A stretch of 5,440 nucleotides of DNA from Acetobacteraceae bacterium (GTDB lineage: Bacteria; Pseudomonadota; Alphaproteobacteria; Acetobacterales; Acetobacteraceae), in the NCBI GenBank assembly GCA_947476855.1, contig CANJSR010000344.1, positions 1-5,440 of the forward strand, written 5' to 3'. Shown in pieces: positions 1 to 4,640 of the stretch. A model generated the notes under the pieces. The model was not told the origin of the DNA. It searched no databases and saw only the letters and a list, made by a program, of their open reading frames with translations. The position numbers and the translations under genes are program-made. The stretch's first letter is position 1. The number at the start of each line of letters is the position of its first letter.

Positions 1-737
1 ATCCCAAGGGCATCGCCAATTCCAGCGGCCTGGTAGGCAAGAACCTGATGTTCCACCCCTATGCCCAGGTCTACGGCTATTTCGACAGCCCGACCGACGG
101 ATATCGCGGCCCCGGCGACTGTATCTGGAGCCAGGAGTTCTACGAAACCGACCTCGGCCGCGGCTTCGTGCGCGGCTATACGTTCGAGTTCACGCGCGGC
201 CAGGGTGCGATCCTGGCCGCCGCCACCGGCATGGCGACCGGACGGCTGCCTTGGGGCGAGGATCACCACGACGCCTATCGCCGCCTGCACTCCCACCGCT
301 CCGGCATGGTCGCGATCTGCGAGGACCTGCCGGAGGAGCACAACACCGTGACGCTCGACCCGCAGTTGCGCGACGCGAGCGGCATCCCCGCGCCCCGGAT
401 CAGCTACACGTTGAGTGAGAACAGCCGCCGGATGCTGGAACACGCGGTCGCCCGCGCGACCGAGGTGCTGCGCGCCGCCGGCGCCTATGACGTGGGCTTC
501 GAGAGCCCGCTGGGCTATGGCGGCTGGCACCTGATGGGCACGGCACGGATGGGCCATGACCCCGAGCGGTCGGTGGTCAATGAATGGGGCCGCAGCCACG
601 ATGTGAAGAACCTGTTCGTGGTGGATGGCAGCCTGTTCGTGACCTCGGCCGGTGTGAACCCGACCTGCACGATCCAGGCGCTGGCGTTGTATGTCGCCGA
701 CAACATCAAGAAGCGCCTCGCCAATCTGTTCGATTGA
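1..737 (+). CDS. GMC family oxidoreductase, C-terminal part (5' end outside window)
   Basis: This is the C-terminal 244 residues of an FAD-dependent glucose-methanol-choline (GMC) oxidoreductase, which oxidises alcohol or sugar hydroxyls. The reading frame is already open at base 3, where an N-S-S-G-L-V-G-K-N-L-M-F-H-P stretch matches the conserved segment before the substrate domain, so the gene begins upstream and the ATG at 48 is internal. The GMC C-terminal domain is clear: H-L-M-G-T-A-R-M-G with the active-site histidine at 528-530, then N-L-F-V-V-D-G-S, then V-N-P-T-C-T-I-Q with the second catalytic position as asparagine at 657-659. This is the His/Asn pair seen in many family members instead of His/His. 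The FAD-binding Rossmann motif and any signal peptide lie outside the window. A probable subunit-3 gene follows 22 bases downstream, which favours a gluconate-2-dehydrogenase-like flavoprotein subunit over a free choline-dehydrogenase type. The substrate is unknown. Confidence 0.93.
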   Translation, partial: PKGIANSSGLVGKNLMFHPYAQVYGYFDSPTDGYRGPGDCIWSQEFYETDLGRGFVRGYTFEFTRGQGAILAAATGMATGRLPWGEDHHDAYRRLHSHRSGMVAICEDLPEEHNTVTLDPQLRDASGIPAPRISYTLSENSRRMLEHAVARATEVLRAAGAYDVGFESPLGYGGWHLMGTARMGHDPERSVVNEWGRSHDVKNLFVVDGSLFVTSAGVNPTCTIQALALYVADNIKKRLANLFD

Positions 738-759
738 TCATCCGATGGGAATTCCCGTG

Positions 760-1206
760 ATGTCAGCAGCCCTTTCCCCCGTCCAGCAGCGCGCTTTGCG
801 CCGCGTGGCCGGCATGATGATCCCGCCGAGCGCGAAGTATGATGTGCCGGGCGCGGATGACGAGACGATCTTCGCCGATATCCTGGCCAGCGTCGGGCAG
901 GACCATGAGCATGTGGTGGCGGTGCTGGCGGACCTCGACAAACGGGCGGGGGGTGTGTTCGCCGACCTCGAACCGGCCGAGGCGCGGGTAGTCGCCGAAC
1001 GCATGCGCACCGCCGGCGGGACGGCGCTGCGATTTGTCACGCAGTTGATCCTTGCATGCTATTACCGCGACGACCGGGTGATGCTTTCGCTGGGCATGGA
1101 GACCCGCCCGCCCTTTCCCAAGGGCTTCACGGTGGAGCAGGGGGATTGGTCCCTGCTCGATCCGGTGCGGTCTCGGCCAAAATTCTACCGGGACGCGCCG
1201 GCATAG
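760..1206 (+). CDS. Small protein, probable gluconate 2-dehydrogenase subunit 3 family
   Basis: This 148-residue protein probably belongs to the gluconate 2-dehydrogenase subunit 3 family, small partners of GMC flavoproteins that help them assemble or export. Supporting features are an N-terminal helix (L-S-P-V-Q-Q-R-A-L-R-R-V-A) leading into I-P-P and P-G-A-D-D at residues 21-34, a middle region with D-L-E-P-A-E-A-R at 69-76, and a C-terminal stretch, residues 97-123, with A-C-Y-Y-R-D-D-R-V and later P-F-P-K-G-F, resembling the family's Y-Y-x-D-x-x-V...P-x-G-[YF] region. The ATG at 760 is preferred over an in-frame ATG at 745 because T-G-G-G-A at 746-750 sits 9 bases before it. The gene follows the GMC oxidoreductase by 22 bases and is very likely cotranscribed. 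No signal peptide or twin-arginine motif is visible, whereas classical subunit-3 proteins are Tat-exported. The family call rests on a remembered pattern plus context and is moderate; the coding call is strong. Confidence 0.72.
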   Translation: MSAALSPVQQRALRRVAGMMIPPSAKYDVPGADDETIFADILASVGQDHEHVVAVLADLDKRAGGVFADLEPAEARVVAERMRTAGGTALRFVTQLILACYYRDDRVMLSLGMETRPPFPKGFTVEQGDWSLLDPVRSRPKFYRDAPA

Positions 1207-1251
1207 GGACGGGCTGATCTGGCCAGCCACGCTTCACCCCCCTCTCCGTCA

Positions 1252-1272
1252 TGGCCGGACTTGATCCGGCCA
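1252..1272. repeat. Palindromic intergenic repeat (REP-like), perfect 8-bp stem
   Basis: TGGCCGGA at 1252-1259 and TCCGGCCA at 1265-1272 are exact reverse complements around a 5-base loop, CTTGA. The stem is preceded by CCGTCA. This resembles a palindromic repeat, GTCATGGCCGG-loop-CCGGCCA, that I know to be scattered through intergenic regions of many alphaproteobacteria. It lies between two convergent genes, where such repeats are often found and where a stem could act on transcripts from either side. No T-run follows on either strand, so it is not a classical intrinsic terminator. A second inverted repeat, TGATCCGGCC (1262-1271) with GGCCGGATCA (1286-1295), shares its right arm and reaches into the stop codon of the neighbouring gene, giving two mutually exclusive hairpins. 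Confidence 0.6.
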
Positions 1273-1292
1273 CCTGCGCTTCATCGGCCGGA

Positions 1293-2267
1293 TCAGTCCA
1301 GCGACGCCCCCGACGCCTTCACCACCGGCAGCCAGAACGCCAGTTCCGCTTTCAGGAACGCCGCCAGCTTCTCGGGCGAGGTATTTGGCGTGATCTCGAA
1401 CCCCAGGTCCTGCATCCGCTTCGCGATCGCGGGATCGGCGAGGGTCTTGTTCAGCGCGTCGGTCAGCGTCGCGATGATCGGCTTGGGCGTCTTCGCGGGG
1501 GCGAAGAACGTCGTCCAGAAGTGGCACTGGTAGCCCTTCATCCCCAGCTCATCCAGGGTCGGCAGATCCGGCAGCACGCTGGCACGCTTCTGCGTGCCCA
1601 TCGCGATGGCGCGGATCGTGCCGGCCTCCAGCTGCGGCAGCACGGTCGGCATGCCATCGAAGGCGATCGGGATTTGCCCCGCGGACAGGTCGATCATCAA
1701 TGGCCCGGAGCCGCGATAGGGCACGTGCTCCATCTCCAGCCCGCCGGCCATGGTTTTGAAGGACTCTCCGCACAGATGCAGGATGCTGCCCATGCCCGAG
1801 GAGCCGAAGCTGTATTTCCCCGGGTTGGCCTTGATCAGCGCGATCAGCTCCTTCAGGTCTTTCGCCGGAACGGATTTATGGACATTGAGGGAAATCGGCC
1901 CGATCGCCGCCAGCCCGATCGGCTCGAAATCCTTGATCGGGTCATAGGGCATCTTCTTGTACAGCCCCGGATTGATCGCGAAGGATGAGATGGAGCCGAG
2001 CAGGATGGTGTAGCCGTCGGGCGGGGCCTTGGCGGCGAGGTCAGTGCCGAGGTTGCCGCCCGCGCCTGGCCGGTTGTCGACGATGATCTGCTGGCCCAGG
2101 AACTCCGCCATGCGGGCCGACAGCAGCCGGGCGGGGATGTCGGTGCCGCCGCCGACGGCAAATGGCACGATCAGGCGGATGGGCTTGGACGGGTACTTGT
2201 CCTGCGCCATGGCGGGGAAGACGAGCGTCGCCAGCCCCAGCACGCAGGCAGCCAGAATGCGGATCAT
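1293..2267 (-). CDS. Bug/TctC family periplasmic solute-binding protein
   Basis: This 324-residue protein is a Bug (TctC-like) extracytoplasmic solute receptor. The family binds carboxylates and other small organic solutes in the periplasm, for tripartite tricarboxylate transporters or for sensing. The start at 2267 is chosen because a strong Shine-Dalgarno lies 8 bases upstream; an in-frame ATG at 2285 would place that site inside the gene. The signal peptide covers residues 1-21, with a hydrophobic core and likely cleavage after A-M-A, before Q-D-K-Y-P-S-K-P-I. Family hallmarks follow: V-P-F-A-V-G-G-G-T-D-I-P-A-R-L-L near 34-49, V-D-N-R-P-G-A-G-G-N-L-G, A-P-P-D-G-Y-T-I-L-L-G, Y-K-K-M-P-Y-D-P-I-K-D-F, and V-P-Y-R-G-S-G-P-L with G-Q-I-P-I-A-F-D. 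Length is normal. No TctA or TctB membrane genes are in the window, so it is an orphan here. Its ligand cannot be told from sequence. Confidence 0.95.
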   Translation of the reverse strand: MIRILAACVLGLATLVFPAMAQDKYPSKPIRLIVPFAVGGGTDIPARLLSARMAEFLGQQIIVDNRPGAGGNLGTDLAAKAPPDGYTILLGSISSFAINPGLYKKMPYDPIKDFEPIGLAAIGPISLNVHKSVPAKDLKELIALIKANPGKYSFGSSGMGSILHLCGESFKTMAGGLEMEHVPYRGSGPLMIDLSAGQIPIAFDGMPTVLPQLEAGTIRAIAMGTQKRASVLPDLPTLDELGMKGYQCHFWTTFFAPAKTPKPIIATLTDALNKTLADPAIAKRMQDLGFEITPNTSPEKLAAFLKAELAFWLPVVKASGASLD

Positions 2268-2275
2268 GTTGTTTT

Positions 2276-2282
2276 CCTCCCT
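2276..2282 (-). promoter_or_regulatory. Ribosome binding site of the Bug-family gene
   Basis: On the minus strand the bases read AGGGAGG, followed by 8 bases and then ATG at 2267. This near-perfect Shine-Dalgarno decides the start in favour of 2267 over the upstream in-frame ATG at 2285, which has no such site. Confidence 0.8.
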
Positions 2283-2359
2283 CATGGACCTTATGGCCCA
2301 CGCTTATTGGGGGGATCGTGACAGAATTTCCGCCGCGAATGCAAACGCGGAGGATGCCT

Positions 2360-2388
2360 GGGGGGCGGCAGGGGGGGCGGCAGGGGGG
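2360..2388 (+). repeat. Short tandem G-run repeat, potential G-quadruplex
   Basis: Three runs of 6, 7 and 6 guanines (2360-2365, 2371-2377, 2383-2388) are separated by CGGCA or its equivalent, giving about two and a half copies of a unit GGGGGGCGGCA. Because the 7-G run could be split, the stretch can supply the four G-tracts needed for an intramolecular G-quadruplex in the plus strand. Transcripts of the flanking genes would carry the C-rich complement instead. A slippage-prone repeat of no function is the main alternative. Confidence 0.65.
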
Positions 2389-2463
2389 TCGTTACGCGGC
2401 AGGCCTGGGATCGCACCCACGGCGGTTCAATTCGGAAAAGTCCTCATCGCCGAACACCGATCG

Positions 2464-3954
2464 CTATCCCGGGACGACATAACCATAGCGCAGATGGCTG
2501 GGTTCGGCCCCTTCGCGCAGATAGTCGGCCTTGGCGGCGGCGAAACGATCGGTCTCCAGGCCCGCGCGCTTGATGTCGTAACGATACATCTTCGCCGAGT
2601 TGCCGCCGAAGATCGCGTTCTTCACCGGCCCGTCCGCCGGCCCCAGCGGGGCGAAACCGTGCTTGCGGGCCATGTCCTCGGGGATTTCCAGCCGCCGCAG
2701 CGCCTCGATCTGCCATTGGGGGGAGCCTGTCCAGACCGCGTCGGTGCCCCAGACCACGTGATCGGCGCCCAGGCCCTTGATCAGCATGCCCATCAGCGCG
2801 GCGCACAGACGCGGTTCCACCACCGTCGTCTGGGCGAAGATCTGGCCGAGGTCGCCATAGACGTTGGACACGCCATACTTCGCGGGGATTTCCGCCAGGT
2901 CGGAGGTCCATTCGACCCGTCCAGTCGCCTCGAACTGCGCCAGGCCGCGTTCGGCGTTGCCGGGGCCGGTCCAGCGATAGGCCGAATGGTAGATGACGAA
3001 CTTGATCCCCGGCCAGTCCCGCGCCGCCCGGCCCACGTCATCGACGCCGGCAAAGGGCAGCAGCGCGGGGAACCGGTCGGCCACGGCCGGCGGGAACAGG
3101 CCCTTGTGGATACAGACCGTATCCAGGCCCGCCTTCAGGAGTTTCTCGTAGAACGGATAGACCAGTTTCTCATCATCCATCCGCCACGGGCGGCGGGCGA
3201 GGTGCTTGTTCGTGTTGTCACCGACCGTATAGCCCTTGGCTGAGTCGGGCTTGTCCTGCTCCAGGCAGCGATCCACCTCCTCCATCCAGCCGTCATAGCC
3301 GGGGGCGAAGATCATGTGGCTCAGGCAACGGCGGGAGCCCGCGGCGTCGTTCACCTTGGCGCGGGCGTCTCGTTTCATTTCATTGGTGAGGAACCAATCG
3401 CGCTTGTCCTCGGACGGAGAACCGCTGATCAGCGCCACATCGGTGTCGCTGTCGAGGAAGACCTCCTTGAACCAGTTGGCGTATTTCAGGTCCTCCAGCG
3501 TCTGTTCCTTGCCGACAAGGGCCGGGTTCCAGCCGGCCTTGCCCACGGCTTCCCGGCCGCGGACGAAGTTTTCCAGGCGGGTGTCGTCGCGCAGGAAATG
3601 CGTGTGCACATCCATCACGAACTGGTCTTTCAGCGCGGCACGGGCGGCCTCGGCCGCGCCCGGCGTCGCGGCCTCGGCGCGGGAGACGCCATATAAAGGC
3701 CCATAGACCTCGTTCATCGCCATGAAGGCGGCGGCCATGCCGGCGGCGGTGCGGTAGAAGCCACGCCGATCGAGCCCGCGCTTGCGCCCATGCTCATCGG
3801 CCCAGGCGTTCAGGCGGGCTTCCACCTGCTTCTGGCGGGGCGTCTGCAGGATGGGCATGAATTCGTCGGAGGAGACGACCTGGACGGGCAGGGGGGTCGC
3901 GGCGGATGCGTCCTCGGCCGGCCGCAGGCGGGACAGTTCTTCCTCGGTCAGCAT
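2464..3954 (-). CDS. Amidohydrolase-2 family metal-dependent hydrolase with internal Tat-like signal
   Basis: This 496-residue protein belongs to the amidohydrolase-2 family, TIM-barrel metal enzymes that hydrolyse or decarboxylate ring acids and related substrates. The likely metal ligands are all present: H117-T-H119 in V-M-D-V-H-T-H-F, H283 in C-I-H-K-G, H323 in I-Y-H-S-A and D405 in W-G-T-D. The C-terminal F-G-G-N-S-A-K-M-Y motif is also typical. The start at 3954 (M-L-T-E-E-E-L) is chosen because AGGGAGA lies 9 bases upstream; the frame runs open further up, but that extension is arginine-rich shadow sequence overlapping the Uma2 gene. Residues 62-79 (D-R-R-G-F-Y-R-T-A-A-G-M-A-A-A-F-M-A) look like a twin-arginine signal followed by a hydrophobic segment, with possible cleavage after A-E-A at 93-95. 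That signal sits behind an unusual 60-residue charged leader. The enzyme is probably periplasmic or membrane-attached. The Uma2 stop is 32 bases upstream, so the two may be cotranscribed. The substrate is unknown. Confidence 0.93.
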   Translation of the reverse strand: MLTEEELSRLRPAEDASAATPLPVQVVSSDEFMPILQTPRQKQVEARLNAWADEHGRKRGLDRRGFYRTAAGMAAAFMAMNEVYGPLYGVSRAEAATPGAAEAARAALKDQFVMDVHTHFLRDDTRLENFVRGREAVGKAGWNPALVGKEQTLEDLKYANWFKEVFLDSDTDVALISGSPSEDKRDWFLTNEMKRDARAKVNDAAGSRRCLSHMIFAPGYDGWMEEVDRCLEQDKPDSAKGYTVGDNTNKHLARRPWRMDDEKLVYPFYEKLLKAGLDTVCIHKGLFPPAVADRFPALLPFAGVDDVGRAARDWPGIKFVIYHSAYRWTGPGNAERGLAQFEATGRVEWTSDLAEIPAKYGVSNVYGDLGQIFAQTTVVEPRLCAALMGMLIKGLGADHVVWGTDAVWTGSPQWQIEALRRLEIPEDMARKHGFAPLGPADGPVKNAIFGGNSAKMYRYDIKRAGLETDRFAAAKADYLREGAEPSHLRYGYVVPG

Positions 3955-3963
3955 GGTCCTGGC

Positions 3964-3970
3964 TCTCCCT
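3964..3970 (-). promoter_or_regulatory. Ribosome binding site of the amidohydrolase gene
   Basis: The minus strand reads AGGGAGA, then 9 bases, then the ATG at 3954. It lies in the 32-base gap after the Uma2 stop codon and supports this start over any longer upstream reading of the open frame. Confidence 0.7.
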
Positions 3971-3986
3971 GTTTGGAGGCCGCGGG

Positions 3987-4559
3987 TCAGGCCTCGTCCG
4001 GTTCCGGCGGTGGGAATTCGACGCCACGATAGCAGTCGGCCAGCGGCAGATCGACGCCGATCTCCGGCATCGGCAGGATGGCGTCGCCGGTGTGGATGTC
4101 GACCACCCAAAGGTCGTCGCGGCGGGAGAACACGGTCGCCGCTTGCTGGTCCTGTTGCAGAACGACATAGCGCTGGATGGACGGCGTGGCGCGGTATTCG
4201 CGGATGTTGCGGATCAGGTCCGTGCCCTGCGTGCTGGGGCTGAGGACTTCAAACACCACGACCGGATTGGGGACGATGTTGTCCTTCCCCCGCAGCGGAC
4301 CACAGACCACGAAGGCGTCGGGGTAGCGGATGGCGTCGGCGACGGCGATCTTCAGGTCGCTGCCGATAACCCGGCACGGGCCACCGTCCAGGCGGTTGCC
4401 CAGATGGCGGATCAGATTGGCCTGGATGATCGCGTGGTTTACCGACCCACCCGTCATCGCGACCGGCTGGAACCCATCGAACTCATACCGCGCGGGCTGG
4501 CGTTCCTCCCACAGCAGGAACGCATCGAGGCTCATGGGCTGGCGGAAGGCGGCGCTCAT
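3987..4559 (-). CDS. Uma2 family (DUF820) putative endonuclease
   Basis: This 190-residue protein is of the Uma2/DUF820 family, which has a PD-(D/E)XK nuclease-like fold and mostly unknown function; copies are numerous in cyanobacteria and some alphaproteobacteria. Visible landmarks are R-Y-E-F-D-G (E26), the helix with N41-H42, R-Y-P-D-A-F-V-V-C (D81), V-V-F-E-V-L-S-P-S-T (E104) and Y-R-A-T-P-S-I-Q-R-Y-V-V-L-Q-Q. The family usually has a lysine in the helix after the S-P-S-T motif (pattern D-x-x-x-K-x-x-x-Y). Here that position is asparagine (N118, codon at 4206-4208), so activity may be altered. Length is normal. The start at 4559 has no strong Shine-Dalgarno; a second Met at residue 9 is no better. 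A 12-codon ORF just upstream ends in a TGA that overlaps this ATG. The gene is divergent from holB and 32 bases upstream of the amidohydrolase, to which it has no obvious functional tie. Confidence 0.9.
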   Translation of the reverse strand: MSAAFRQPMSLDAFLLWEERQPARYEFDGFQPVAMTGGSVNHAIIQANLIRHLGNRLDGGPCRVIGSDLKIAVADAIRYPDAFVVCGPLRGKDNIVPNPVVVFEVLSPSTQGTDLIRNIREYRATPSIQRYVVLQQDQQAATVFSRRDDLWVVDIHTGDAILPMPEIGVDLPLADCYRGVEFPPPEPDEA

Positions 4560-4594
4560 GCGTTGCTTCTACCACCATCGCGGCCTTGCATCAT
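4556..4594 (-). CDS. Possible 12-codon leader ORF overlapping the Uma2 start
   Basis: On the minus strand, AGGAG is followed directly by ATGATG, opening a frame that encodes M-M-Q-G-R-D-G-G-R-S-N-A and stops at TGA (4556-4558). That stop overlaps the Uma2 ATG as ATGA, the usual arrangement for translational coupling. The Uma2 start itself lacks a good ribosome binding site, so coupling would help explain its translation. Against this, the AGGAG lies only 0 to 3 bases from the candidate ATGs, closer than is usual. Small ORFs of this size also arise by chance. Confidence 0.25.
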   Translation of the reverse strand: MMQGRDGGRSNA

Positions 4595-4604
4595 CTCCTA
4601 TCAC

Positions 4605-4634
4605 GCGACAGCGCCGGCCGGGTTCCGCTACAAT
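4605..4634 (+). promoter_or_regulatory. Probable sigma-70-type promoter of holB, possibly leaderless
   Basis: TACAAT at 4629-4634 matches the -10 consensus at 5 of 6 bases. GCGACA at 4605-4610 matches the -35 consensus at 4 of 6, with an 18-base spacer. Transcription would begin about 7 bases after the -10 box, at or within a base or two of the holB ATG at 4641. No Shine-Dalgarno is present upstream of that ATG, which fits a leaderless message. Confidence 0.5.
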
Positions 4635-4640
4635 GCCCCC

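Larger units (their letters stand above)
2268..2463. other. Intergenic gap between amidohydrolase and Bug-family gene
   Basis: This 196-base gap separates two genes that both read leftward. It holds the Bug-gene ribosome binding site, the G-run repeat at 2360-2388, and a weak dyad, CCGCG (2333-2337) with CGCGG (2346-2350) around an 8-base loop. I see no convincing sigma-70 promoter for the Bug gene and no stem with T-run behind the amidohydrolase. The size of the gap suggests that the Bug gene may have its own promoter, but the sequence does not show one clearly. Confidence 0.5.

Noticed and set aside
1207..1292. Intrinsic terminator between the convergent genes
   Set aside because: The hairpins are real, but neither strand has a T-run after the stem.
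1251..1988. A 245-codon plus-strand frame opposite the Bug-family gene
   Set aside because: The product is dominated by R, Q, H and G with no family motif, and the minus-strand gene it overlaps is certain.
2238..2267. A lipobox-like L-A-A-C at residues 5-8 of the Bug-family protein
   Set aside because: The cysteine is at residue 8, too close to the N terminus for a lipoprotein signal. A standard signal peptide with cleavage after A-M-A at residue 21 explains the sequence better.
2286..2360. Possible sigma-70 promoter for the Bug-family gene on the minus strand
   Set aside because: TTGCAT near 2340 gives a passable -35, but no -10 box with acceptable match lies at 16-18 bases from it. AATAAG near 2305 has no partner at correct spacing.
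2029..3243. A 404-codon open frame on the plus strand
   Set aside because: It runs antisense to the Bug-family gene's 5' part and the amidohydrolase, both with clear family motifs. Its translation is low-complexity and rich in R, G and A with no recognisable domain, as expected of a shadow frame in GC-rich DNA.
3955..4110. A 52-residue N-terminal extension of the amidohydrolase frame
   Set aside because: The extension is arginine-rich, overlaps the Uma2 coding sequence in another frame, and lies upstream of the good ribosome binding site at 3964-3970.
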